DNA from: Leclercia adecarboxylata
GTDB lineage: Bacteria > Pseudomonadota > Gammaproteobacteria > Enterobacterales > Enterobacteriaceae
Assembly: GCF_006171285.1 (NCBI RefSeq)
Contig: NZ_CP040889.1
Span: forward strand, 1,302,001 to 1,366,000
Direction: 5' to 3'
Length of the DNA stretch: 64,000 nucleotides
The position numbers and the translations under genes are program-made. How positions within the stretch are numbered: position 1 is the stretch's first letter; each line of letters starts with the position of its first letter. Under the pieces are notes generated by a model that had not been told where the DNA came from, ran no database searches, and saw only the letters and a list, made by a program, of their open reading frames with translations. Shown one piece after another: positions 1 to 8,932 of this stretch.

Positions 1-1119
1 TTGATGGAAGCGAGGGATTAAGCTGCCGCATCGTGGCCCACGCCCCTCAGAGTTAGAAAATTTAGTCAGATGACTGGGATTAAGAGAATAAAGCTTACGG
101 AATTTCACCTGCGGCTCACTCAGAAACAGCGCCTGTACCGGAGGGAGTTATCTGCGGAAACCAGATAGTTAACGATGTCGTCCTGAGCCTGATAAAGACA
201 GAAACCAGTAATAGCCCGCACGTTTGGTCACATACTCCGATTTACCTATCGTCAGACGTATATACTTATTCGCTCTCCCTTATAAACATAATCAGTGCTG
301 ATACCCTTTTCATCCAGATGTATATCATCCCGCGTCAGACCCAGAACCTGAGAGGTGTTTCCCATGTGTGGTAACAGAACAGAAAAGAAGTAAGAAAGTA
401 ATTTTCCAGAACGTCCCTGATGATGATCTCTGCCCTGCTGACCCCGTTCTCTCCCGGATACCGGAAATACGCTTCATAAACAGGTGCCAGCAAAGACGGT
501 GAGAAATGCCGCACCCCTTTTTCCGATTTAGCGATATGCTCCCGGATACATCCGCAAGGAACTCATTCATGGATGACAACTGCCTCAGGATCTGAAAGTT
601 CATTCGTATAGCTATCCCTTCCTGTGCTGATACGTTCCTTTCGGTAAGAATTCATATTCATACCGCCTCTGAATCTGCCCGCCCGTAAGCAAAAACCGGT
701 TGACCACGGACAAGTAGTGTCTTGCCATCCTGACTGAAATTTTTCGCCGACGAATATCGTTCATGAGATGTTTAATATACATTTCAACGCCTTCAGCCGT
801 GCCATAGTCATACTGATTGACTGACTGCCATATAAAAACATATTGAGATAACGGAAAATGGTTAACCTTCCGGCGGGATGACAGAAGAAATCGTTTCAGA
901 GAGGCAATAAAATCGCGTTTTCAGGGCGGGCAAGATGTGAATGTTCACTAAACCATCCGGGGAGCAACACATAATCTGAAAAATGAGCCTGAAGATAAAC
1001 GTCAAGTAAATAATATCGGTTCAGATCCCGCTGAGTGATGTGTCCGCTCGTCCCCATGACAGCACATTTTCGGCCATCCACGTTATCTGCGTTTCACTCC
1101 GGCTCATATATGGCTCCAT
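1..1119 (-). pseudogene. Decayed tyrosine recombinase (downstream of a tandem pair), runs off the window
   Basis: Not intact: the minus strand carries recombinase-like segments in several frames separated by stops. An open segment at about 600-840 reads as a SAM-like core-binding domain (GVEMYIKHLMNDI, then SVRMARHYLSVVNRFLL). A second segment at about 300-540 contains YEAYFRYPGENG and, after a frame change, SQVLGLTRDDIHLDEKG, which resembles the start of an integrase catalytic domain. A plausible start codon lies at 1117-1119, only 17 bp after the stop of the upstream recombinase remnant, so the two were probably one transcription unit. The His-x-x-Arg and Tyr motifs are not visible here and would lie beyond the left edge. 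Family assignment is inference from these blocks; the exact family is unknown. Confidence 0.5.
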
Positions 1120-1136
1120 CGCGACCTGCAGCACCG

Positions 1137-2151
1137 TCAATCAATGTCCATGACCCCGGCGACTGCATCAGAAATCTGGTTTTGCTGAAGAAAGACGATG
1201 TATTTCATCGTCGTATTTTCGCTTTTATGGCCCATCCAGTATTTTACTGTACAGCGCATTTGCGGCCTGATCGGGATAGCAACTCAGTGCCGAGCGTAAA
1301 AATGGGTCGCAAACGTTGCCCGCAAATCATGGGGTTTATGTCTGAACACATTTCCCGGAGCAGACCGGGCCGCGATGGCGAAAACTGTACCAGCGGGAGT
1401 AAAGGCTTTTCAGACATCCGTTTCCGTTTGCCATTAAAAATAAAGGCTCGTGCCGCCCTTCCCCACCCTGTCGTGCACGCCATTTTGGATCTTCTTTTCA
1501 TACTCCTCATCCGCCAGATAATCCAGAACCTGCTCGTACAATCGTCTGGTGATGAAGAGTTCTCGCGTCATCCCAAACTTCGTATGAACTCCGCATCTCG
1601 GACCAATATGAAGCCCCTGATGGTCAACTCAGATACAGGGACACTGGCAAGGTACTCTTCAGTAAAGAGTGACGACGGCAGGGTCAGCATTCATCCAGCC
1701 GTAGCCCACAATTTTCATCAGCACAATCATTAAACTGAACAACCCGGACTCAGATTTCAGTGCCTCACCCGGATATGAACCTCTGCATCATTCAGTGGGT
1801 TGATTGTCCTTTTGTTGTGCTGGTTATCCTGATGGCAAGATCCGAACTTATCACCTTGCGTCGCCCGTCAACGACTTTTCGACCAACGTAAAAATGAGCT
1901 GGCAGCCAGCTCACCACTTGCCCAGAAATACGTAAAACCGTCGGATAACGCTGATGTACACCGCCGCGGTGGATGAGGCGATGCGCCCCTGCCTTACGGC
2001 CCCCAGAAGATACCCCTGAAGCCATATGTGGGCTTTGGTATTTCAACGTTCCCGGGTGAAAGGGTCAAGTCCGTTATCCTCCAGCCACCTTATCCAGCGT
2101 AAAATGCCGGGCTAAAGGCTTTAAATCGGCCTGCAGGATAGCTTTATCCAT
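1137..2151 (-). pseudogene. Decayed tyrosine recombinase (upstream of a tandem pair)
   Basis: A minus-strand integrase gene broken by frameshifts and stops. Reading from 2151: MDKAILQADLKPLARHFTLDKV, then in another frame an N-terminal core-binding block (ASSTAAVYISVIRRFYVFLGK, about 1910-1990). A middle block follows (ELFITRRLYEQVLDYLADEE, about 1500-1560). The C-terminal catalytic blocks HDLRATFATHF and KYWMGHKSENTTMKYI lie at about 1200-1370. These supply the His-x-x-Arg motif, the later Gly-His and the Thr-Thr-x-x-Tyr nucleophile context of tyrosine recombinases. The last readable codons end at a TGA at 1137-1139. An in-frame TGA falls inside the catalytic domain, so no active enzyme can be made. 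Family recognition is good; subfamily and original target are not known. Confidence 0.75.
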
Positions 2152-2920
2152 AAGATAAAGTGTACATATCGGCTCAGTTTTCGATTCTGGATGCCGCTAA
2201 TAAAGGTATTTCAGCATACAGAAATCGGGTTCAAATTTCAGTTTCGGCTCTGTTGCATCCAGTTTGCTGACACGCCCATAACGCGCATGAATGTTAGTGA
2301 TTATCCTCACAGTCTGTCGCCCTGAAACGCCACCTCATGCCTACACTATAAATCCGGAAGAAGAAAAACAAACAACCAGGTTGCCGGGGTGAATATGCAA
2401 ATCAGGAGGAAAGTAAAGATGTAACGACACCATCACGATGCAATACATTGACCTCAACACGTTACCCGGACCATACGTGATAAACATCACAAATCCTTTG
2501 AGTGAAGAACTTAAGATGTGATTTTCATTTCCCGGCACAAACCGTGCCCTTAAAAAACAGGCAACGGATACATCTTAATGCCAGAAGTAAACCTTAATTG
2601 ATTGAATACAGCCTGAGTCCATTGCAAAAATAACACACAGGGTAAATTCGCATATACAGAACCCAACGAAAAGCAAAAGAAACCTGTAACACATTTCGTT
2701 TACCTGTCACTTTCAATTGTAAAAGCCAGCAGAAAAAGCGCATATAACTATATTTATCCCTGCGGGGACTTTTGTTTGTGCTATATATTTTTTACAGAGA
2801 ACCGCAACGCGTCCAAACACAAGAATATATTTACCTCTGGAAAATGGTCTGACTCCCTTTCACGTGGTTGTAGTGACCTGTTCTGTGATTCATGTAATGT
2901 CTTTTCTGGATGAGGAAAAT
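2152..2920. other. Gene-poor, AT-richer stretch of the mobile element
   Basis: No convincing gene in 769 bp. A 65-codon minus-strand reading frame at 2341-2538 has no recognisable family and no supporting ribosome site. A short perfect inverted repeat, GTGAT-AAAC-ATCAC, sits at 2477-2490 and could be a protein-binding site; its partner is unknown. The last 300 bp before 2920 are clearly richer in A+T than the chromosomal backbone to the right and presumably contain the promoter of the gene starting at 2921. Confidence 0.4.
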
Positions 2921-3554
2921 ATGTCATCACTGATATTTTATACAGACGAAGCACAAGCACTGATTGTAACAGATACCCTTGCCGTCACCGATAATGGGGA
3001 GCCGTTATCTTTTGTTTCCAAAGCAGGTTACATCCCCCAGCTAAGAACCATCATAGCAGGAACGGGGGCAGGTGGATTTTCTAACACGGTTGCTTGAAGC
3101 ATCAACCAGAATGGTCGTATCAGGTATACAAAATCTCAATTATCATACATCGGCCTGTCTAAGGAGGCTGTGGAAACAATACAAGCATGACCATGCAATT
3201 CCCTCTTCTTCAACGGTGACAACCAGTGTTTATCAGTTCGCAATTTGCGAGGAAACAGGAAATATCGTTTCGTTCGCCTATCGCTCAGTCCATGATTTCG
3301 AATCAGAGCAATTACAATACGGAACAGGAGTAAAACCTGAGTGCCAAATCTTGGATGGGGATTTGTTGCAGACAATTCCTGTAATGATGAATGAACAAAG
3401 GGCTATACAGGCGACATACCCACACCCGGAACGGATCCATATTGGCGGTGAGATGATTGCGCATTATCTGACATCATCTATGTATCAATGCTTTAAGATT
3501 GGGGAATTTGAGGATTTCAGAACTCAGGGAGAGTATATATTGAGCAGGATTTAG
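2921..3554 (+). pseudogene. Frameshifted proteasome-like (Ntn-hydrolase fold) protein
   Basis: The ATG at 2921 has a good ribosome site (GAGGA five bases upstream). The first frame reads MSSLIFYTDEAQALIVTDTL and continues to IIAGTGAGGFSN before a stop at 3095-3097. The plus-strand frame that overlaps it then carries the same protein onward (LLEASTRMVVSGIQNLNYHT) without interruption to a TAG at 3552-3554, about 210 residues in all. A one-base change near 3083-3089 therefore splits one gene. The pattern of a strand with TDTLAV, a KAGYIPQL segment and an AGTGAGG turn resembles proteasome/HslV-type Ntn hydrolases. That assignment is by pattern and is tentative; I do not know a function. It is the last gene of the mobile region before the break in ygiQ. 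The frameshift may be decay, a programmed slip or a sequencing error. Confidence 0.55.
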
Positions 3555-3581
3555 GCAAAACGCGGTTCAGATAAAGTGCTT

Positions 3582-4865
3582 TTAACAGGCTTGCTGAACA
3601 TTAAAAGGATATCTCTCAATTACGATGAATAGCTTGAATTCTAAAAATAGAAAAGTAGAGTTTAACTCTAAATACATAAAAACAAGAGTAAAAGAGCAGC
3701 CGCCGAAGCAGCCGCGCATGATGTTGATCGAGAAGCGGATCATCTCATACGCCGGGATGCGCGCGTTGCCGTATGACGGGTGCGGCACACGCTTGTACGG
3801 CAGGGCAAACACGCTGTCCATCTCTTCGGTAGAGAGCGGGATCGCCGGGGGGTTAACCCAGATGTAGCGCTCGCCGTGCTTTTGCATCAGGGCACGCGCA
3901 CAGCCCGGGTTGGTTTCGTGGTGCAGAATACGCGACGCGTGCGCATAAAGGACCTTGTCGCCTTTCACCTTCTCAAAGGAGGGCAGCAGCACGTAGGTCT
4001 TTTCCCACGGCTTTGGACGCGGCGGCTGCACGACGATGGCTTTCGCTTCGGCCTTCTTCGGCGCTACGGGTTTGTTATCCGCACACGGCAGATCTTCGCC
4101 GTACGGATGCGGGATCGGGTCGATTTTACCCGGCATGTCGATGATACGGGAATCCACCCCTTTCCAGCCCGGCAGCGCCTCTTTCACCATGATGGCGGTA
4201 TTGCGCACGTCGCGGATGTCACCCACCGGCTCGCCCTGGGCCAGACGGTGCGCCACTTCCACCAGCGGACGTTCGCCGTTGCCGAAGATCAGCATGTCGG
4301 CTTTGGAGTCCACCAGCACCGAACGGCGCACGGTATCAGACCAGTAGTCATAATGCGCGGTACGGCGCAGGCTCGCTTCGATACCCCCGAGGATGACCGG
4401 CACGTCTTTCCATGCTTCTTTGCATCGTTGGGTGTAGACGAGGGTGGCGCGATCCGGGCGCTTGCCCGCCACGTTATCCGCGGTGTAGGCGTCGTCGTGA
4501 CGCAGTTTGCGGTCGGCGGTGTAGCGGTTGATCATCGAGTCCATGTTGCCGGCGGTGACGCCGAAGAACAGGTTCGGTTTACCCAGACGCATAAAGTCGT
4601 CTTTGCTGTTCCAGTCCGGCTGGGCAATGATCCCGACGCGGAAGCCCTGGGCTTCAAGCATACGACCGCAGATCGCCATGCCAAAGCTCGGGTGATCGAC
4701 ATAGGCATCGCCCGTCACCAGGATAATGTCGCAGCTGTCCCAGCCAAGTTGGTCCATCTCTTCACGAGACATCGGCAGGAAAGGTGCCGGTCCAAAGCAG
4801 GCCGCCCAGTACTGGGGCCAGGAGAAGAGGTCACGATCCGGCTGGATCAGGGAAATGGCGCTCAT
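3582..4865 (-). pseudogene. ygiQ: YgiQ radical-SAM protein, truncated at the iron-sulfur motif by an inserted element
   Basis: The first about 392 residues match the N-terminal half of YgiQ (E. coli protein about 740 residues). Typical blocks include the start [20 protein letters not shown], the [11 protein letters not shown] segment and [19 protein letters not shown]. Identity breaks after [10 protein letters not shown], just before the third cysteine of the radical-SAM CxxxCxxC motif; the junction is at about 3691. From there the frame reads about 35 foreign residues (beginning [11 protein letters not shown]) to a stop at 3582-3584. Without the third cysteine and the rest of the barrel the product cannot hold a normal [4Fe-4S] cluster, so the gene is taken as inactive. 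The missing 3' half is not in the window and may lie left of the element. Start at 4863-4865 as in E. coli. Confidence 0.9.
3656..3670. repeat. Perfect inverted repeat near the element/chromosome junction
   Basis: TAGAGT-TTA-ACTCTA, six-base arms around a three-base centre, 21 bp from the point where ygiQ coding sequence resumes. The surrounding 60 bp are very AT-rich. The position suggests a recombinase-binding arm or an end repeat of the inserted element; this is inference, since the other end is outside the window. Confidence 0.4.
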
Positions 4866-5088
4866 AATGCTTCCGAAGAAAAAATAATCAAAGGGCGGCG
4901 ATTATACGCTGTTCTTCTGCCATAAATGAAGGGGGGAAATGCGCCAAACTGGCGCCAGGTTAACGAAACTTTTACAAACCCTGTAAACAACCTGCCATAA
5001 TGCCGCCTGCTGGCGAATTACCCTGACAATACTCAGGTCTTTGCCAGTTTATGCACAGCAAAAAAAGGCTATAACGGGGAATTTCACT

Positions 5089-6564
5089 TTGCGACGCAAC
5101 CGCTCTTCTCAGGTTTCTCAGCTACAGGTCGTACTGCATCTGTGCGGATTTTTAGTATTGCTTTACAGCTTCTCGATGCTGCCGCCGATGGCCATCGCGC
5201 TGGCAAATAAAGAGCGCAGCTATCTGGCCTTTTTAAGCACCTTTGTGACCTTTTTCACCCTCGGCGGCGGCACCTGGCTGATGACCCGCCATGCCGGGAT
5301 CCAGCTGCGCACCCGCGACGGGTTTGTCATTATCGTCCTGTTCTGGTTTCTCTTCTCAATAATTAGCGCCATGCCGCTGTGGATGGATGACGTTCAGGAA
5401 CTGTCGCTGGCGGATGCGCTGTTTGAAGGGGTATCGGGGATCACCACCACCGGGGCGACGGTGATTGGCGACGTCAGCGCTCTGCCCAAATCGTACCTCT
5501 ACTATCGCGCCCAGCTTAACTTTATCGGCGGCCTCGGAGTCATCGTGCTGGCGGTGGCGGTACTGCCGTTCCTCGGCATCGGCGGCATGAAGCTTTATCA
5601 GTCTGAAATGCCGGGGCCGTTTAAAGAGGAGCGGCTCACGCCCAGGCTGGCGGATACCTCGCGCACCCTGTGGCTCACCTATCTGCTGCTGGGGCTGACC
5701 TGCACCCTGGCCTACTGGCTGGCCGGAATGTCTTTTTTCGACGCGCTGTGTCATGGACTTTCTACCGTCTCCCTCGGCGGTTTTTCCACCCGTAGCGAAA
5801 GTATCGGCTTTTACGACAGCCATGCGGTAGAGCTGGTCGCCGGGCTGTTCTCCCTGCTCTCCGCCTTCAACTTTACCCTCTGGTATGTGGCCATTGCCCG
5901 CCGCACGCTGAAACCTTTTCGCCGCAACCTGGAGCTGAAGTTCTTTCTGGTCGCCGCCGCCATCATCACTCTGATCACCGCCTGGCAGGTGTGGCACGCA
6001 GGCATGTACAACATTCCTGACAGTCTGGTGCATGCCTTTTTCCTCGCCAGCTCGATGATGACCGATAACGGCCTGTCTACCGGCGACTATGCCCAGTGGC
6101 CCGCGCACACCATTTTCCTGCTGTTGCTGGCCAGCTTCTTCGGCGGCTGTGTCGGCTCAACCTGCGGCGGCATCAAGGCGCTGCGCTTTCTGATCATGTT
6201 CAAACAGTGCCGTCAGGAGCTGCATCAGCTCGGCCATCCGCGCGCCCTTCTGCCGGTGCGCATCGGCAAAAGCGTGGTGAACGAGCGCGTACTACGGTCT
6301 GTCTGGAGCTTCTTCTTTCTCTACGTGCTGTTCACCGCCTTTTTTATCTGGGCGCTGAATCTGATGGGGTACGATCTGTTCACCTCCTTCGCCACGGTCG
6401 CTGCCTGCATCAACAACATGGGGCTGGGGTTCGGTGAAACCGCGTCGACGTTCGGCACGCTGACGGAAGGGGCAAAATACCTGATGTGTATGGCGATGAT
6501 TCTGGGGCGTCTGGAGATCTATCCGATTCTGATCCTCTGCTCGCGCTTCTTCTGGCGAGCATAG
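5089..6564 (+). CDS. Trk-type potassium uptake transporter subunit (TrkH/TrkG family)
   Basis: Integral membrane potassium translocating subunit of the Trk/Ktr/HKT superfamily; family members work with a cytoplasmic TrkA-type gating protein, which is not encoded nearby. The protein has about ten hydrophobic segments and four selectivity-loop signatures in order: TTTGATV, SLGGFST, a third loop MTDNGLST, and NNMGLGFG. The block VLPFLGIGGMKLYQSEMPGP is characteristic of TrkH/TrkG. Length from this start is 491 residues, close to 483-485 in E. coli. The TTG at 5089 is chosen because GGGGA lies nine bases upstream and it starts just before the first membrane segment; a longer version from TTG 5041 is possible. 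It is distinct from the usual trkH locus, so it may be a paralogue. Divergent from ygiQ, convergent with ftsP. Confidence 0.88.
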   Translation: MRRNRSSQVSQLQVVLHLCGFLVLLYSFSMLPPMAIALANKERSYLAFLSTFVTFFTLGGGTWLMTRHAGIQLRTRDGFVIIVLFWFLFSIISAMPLWMDDVQELSLADALFEGVSGITTTGATVIGDVSALPKSYLYYRAQLNFIGGLGVIVLAVAVLPFLGIGGMKLYQSEMPGPFKEERLTPRLADTSRTLWLTYLLLGLTCTLAYWLAGMSFFDALCHGLSTVSLGGFSTRSESIGFYDSHAVELVAGLFSLLSAFNFTLWYVAIARRTLKPFRRNLELKFFLVAAAIITLITAWQVWHAGMYNIPDSLVHAFFLASSMMTDNGLSTGDYAQWPAHTIFLLLLASFFGGCVGSTCGGIKALRFLIMFKQCRQELHQLGHPRALLPVRIGKSVVNERVLRSVWSFFFLYVLFTAFFIWALNLMGYDLFTSFATVAACINNMGLGFGETASTFGTLTEGAKYLMCMAMILGRLEIYPILILCSRFFWRA

Positions 6565-6573
6565 AAACAGTAC

Positions 6574-6593
6574 GCCCGGCAGGGATGCCGGGC
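6574..6593. terminator. Hairpin between convergent trk-type gene and ftsP
   Basis: GCCCGGC-AGGGAT-GCCGGGC stem-loop in the 37 bp between two convergent genes. It lacks a clear U-run on either strand, so it may be a REP-like palindrome acting as an attenuating structure rather than a strong terminator. Confidence 0.5.
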
Positions 6594-6601
6594 GGAAAGA
6601 A

Positions 6602-8014
6602 TTACGGGGCCGGGTTCACCAGCAGCTGTCCCACCGAGCCTCGATCCGCCATCTCCAGCGTCTGGCTGTGGAACAGGAACGGGAAATGCGGCCACGAAGG
6701 TTGCCCGTAATAGACCAGCAGCTCCACCTGCCCGTCGACCCAGACGGTATCTTTCCAGCCGCGATCTTCCGGGAACGGCATGGCGCCGTTGACGTTGCGG
6801 ATCAGGAAACTCACCCCTTCGATGTGGAACGACTGCGGCATGTCGGCGCGCACCGTCCAGCGCTCCCAGGAGCCCTGCTGGGCGGTGATGTCGATACGGT
6901 TCACGTCCCACAACTGGCCGTTAATGCCCGGATCGTCGCCGAGGCTGATATCCCGGCTGCGCACCGGCGTGCCGCCGAGGATCTCTTCCGGCAGCAGGCG
7001 CATCGGCAGGGTATCGGTGACCAGCGGCAGCAGGCCGGTTGGACGCAGGGTTAACACCAGGGTGGAGACCAGAATGCTCGACGGCTCAAAGAAGCCGCGC
7101 AGGCGGTCAACGATGCCTGCCGCCTCACCACAGGTAACCGACACCTCTTCCCCGTTGGTCATATCCACGAGGATTTCGCGCCGCTCGCCCGGGGCCAGCG
7201 CCAGCTGCTTAACCGACACCGGTGCCGGTAAAAAGCCCTGATCCCCGGCGATCACGTGCAGCGGGCGGCCATCGCTCATCTGCAGCTGATAGCGACGGGA
7301 GTTGGAGGCATTGAGCAGACGCAGGCGCACCCAGCCGCGGGATACCTCGACATAGGGGCTTTGCGCGCCGTTAACCAGCAGCGTATCGCCAACAAAACCG
7401 CCGCTGCCCGGCTCGCTGTACTCCGGCGTGCCGAAGTTATCCAGACGCTTATCCTGAATAATGAGCGGGAAGTCATCGACCCCGTAATGATTGGGGATCG
7501 GCAGAGATTTGCTGACCTCATCCTCTATTAGCCACATCCCGGCCAGGCCGTTGTAGACCTGCTGCGCGGTGCGGTTCGGGGTATTGGCGTGATACCAGAG
7601 GGTAGAGGCGCGCTGGCGGACCGGCAGAACCGGCGCCCAGTCGGCGCTGGCGGACATCATGCGTGGGGCGCCGCCCAGCAGCGGACCCGGCACCTGCATA
7701 CCGCTGATGGTCATGGCGACGTTATCCGCCAGGCGGTTGCTGTAGATCAGTTTGACGTCATCGCCGCTCCAGACGCGCACCGTCGGGCCCAGGTAGCGCC
7801 CGTTGATGCCCCAGACCGAGGCCCGCGTGCCCTGAGTGAATGACCAGTGGGCGCGCTGCAGCGTCAGGAACAGAGGCTGTCCGCGGCGGGATTCGAGTAA
7901 CGGCGGGATGGGCAGCTGCGGCTGCTGCCCGGCGGCGTTTGCCCTCAGCGGAACCGCGCCTGCACAAAGGGCGATCCCTGATGCCTGAATAAACTGACGG
8001 CGACTGAGTGACAT
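6602..8014 (-). CDS. ftsP: Cell division protein FtsP (SufI), periplasmic multicopper-oxidase-fold protein
   Basis: Divisome-stabilising protein of the multicopper oxidase fold, exported folded by the Tat system. The N-terminus MSLSRRQFIQASG carries the twin-arginine motif, followed by a hydrophobic stretch and a likely cleavage near Ala-Asn-Ala. Three cupredoxin-like domains fill the remaining 440 residues; copper ligands are largely absent, as in E. coli FtsP. Length 470 residues equals the family norm. It lies directly downstream of plsC on the same strand (59 bp gap), the order known in E. coli. The start at 8012-8014 gives the complete Tat signal. Confidence 0.95.
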   Translation of the reverse strand: MSLSRRQFIQASGIALCAGAVPLRANAAGQQPQLPIPPLLESRRGQPLFLTLQRAHWSFTQGTRASVWGINGRYLGPTVRVWSGDDVKLIYSNRLADNVAMTISGMQVPGPLLGGAPRMMSASADWAPVLPVRQRASTLWYHANTPNRTAQQVYNGLAGMWLIEDEVSKSLPIPNHYGVDDFPLIIQDKRLDNFGTPEYSEPGSGGFVGDTLLVNGAQSPYVEVSRGWVRLRLLNASNSRRYQLQMSDGRPLHVIAGDQGFLPAPVSVKQLALAPGERREILVDMTNGEEVSVTCGEAAGIVDRLRGFFEPSSILVSTLVLTLRPTGLLPLVTDTLPMRLLPEEILGGTPVRSRDISLGDDPGINGQLWDVNRIDITAQQGSWERWTVRADMPQSFHIEGVSFLIRNVNGAMPFPEDRGWKDTVWVDGQVELLVYYGQPSWPHFPFLFHSQTLEMADRGSVGQLLVNPAP

Positions 8015-8073
8015 ATTGGCTCCATGTATAAACGTGCTAACAACACGGGAATTCGTTTTCCCTTTAAGCCGGC

Positions 8074-8811
8074 TTAAACCTTGCCAGCGGCTTCGCGCTC
8101 GGCGACTTCTTTATCGAGCTCAGCGATTTTATTCAGCATTAATTCGCGGCAATGTGCCGCCAGCTCGCGCACCTGATCTTTGCCATATTTACTGACATCC
8201 ACTGGCGGCAGCATCTCGACAATCACCAGACCGTTACGCAGACGGTTGAGGTTTATCTTATTCGATGTATTGGAAACACACACTGGAATAATCGGAACGC
8301 CTGCCGCAATTGCGGCATGAAACGCGCCAGTTTTGAACGGCAGCAGGCCGCGACCCCGGCTGCGGGTCCCTTCCGGGAACATCCAGATGGAGATTTTGCG
8401 CTTTTTGAAGTGGTTCACCACTTCGGCAATGGTGCCATGCGCTTTGGCGCGGTTGTTACGGTCAATCAGCAGGTTGCCGGTCAGCCAGTAGAGCTGGCCG
8501 AAGAACGGGATCCACAGCAGGCTTTTTTTGCCCACGGTAACGGTTGGCGGCTGCACGATTTTCGCCGCGGTGACCATGTCGTAGTTATTCTGATGGTTAC
8601 CGATATAGATAGCGTTGCCATAGCTCTCTGCCCCTTCCGGCAGACGGGTCTCGACTTTCAGGCCAAACAGCGGCCCCAGACGGGCAAACATGTGGCCAAA
8701 GGTGGCAACGTGCTTTGGATTACGCGGGCTGAACAGGCAGTAAACAGAGCCGAAGATACAGACCAGAATGCAGTAGATAACGGCAATAATGGCACGAACA
8801 ATTAATAGCAT
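8074..8811 (-). CDS. plsC: 1-acyl-sn-glycerol-3-phosphate acyltransferase
   Basis: Inner-membrane enzyme that acylates lysophosphatidic acid to phosphatidic acid, the second acylation of phospholipid synthesis. An N-terminal hydrophobic anchor (residues about 1-25) is followed by the catalytic HX4D motif in NHQNNYD and the substrate-binding FPEGTRS block. The start at 8809-8811 (MLLIVRAI) gives 245 residues, the E. coli length; longer in-frame extensions upstream have no similarity. Downstream of parC, upstream of ftsP. Confidence 0.96.
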   Translation of the reverse strand: MLLIVRAIIAVIYCILVCIFGSVYCLFSPRNPKHVATFGHMFARLGPLFGLKVETRLPEGAESYGNAIYIGNHQNNYDMVTAAKIVQPPTVTVGKKSLLWIPFFGQLYWLTGNLLIDRNNRAKAHGTIAEVVNHFKKRKISIWMFPEGTRSRGRGLLPFKTGAFHAAIAAGVPIIPVCVSNTSNKINLNRLRNGLVIVEMLPPVDVSKYGKDQVRELAAHCRELMLNKIAELDKEVAEREAAGKV

Positions 8812-8901
8812 AGCGACCTCAAAAACCCCTGACAGCTGACAATTATACTGCAACTGGAAGCGGGTAACTCTTTTGTTTTTATAACGGATATTTTTCGCAA
8901 G

Positions 8902-8922
8902 CCCCCTCCTGAACGGAGGGGG
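8902..8922 (-). terminator. Hairpin after parC
   Basis: Eight-base-pair stem CCCCCTCC/GGAGGGGG with a TGAAC loop, placed right after the parC stop and before plsC. On the minus strand it is followed by a short purine/T mix rather than a clean U-run, so partial termination is likely. Confidence 0.5.
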
Positions 8923-8932
8923 AGAGACGCTG

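Noticed and set aside
1035-1733. 232-codon plus-strand open frame in the mobile region
   Set aside because: The opposite strand reads as integrase catalytic blocks (HDLR, GH…TTMKY), so this frame is incidental.
2341-2538. 65-codon minus-strand frame
   Set aside because: No family, no ribosome site, and located in AT-rich spacer.
3780-4925. Long plus-strand open frame (381 codons) opposite ygiQ
   Set aside because: Mirror of the ygiQ coding strand, rich in Arg/His/Gly and without any family pattern; ygiQ on the other strand is unmistakable.
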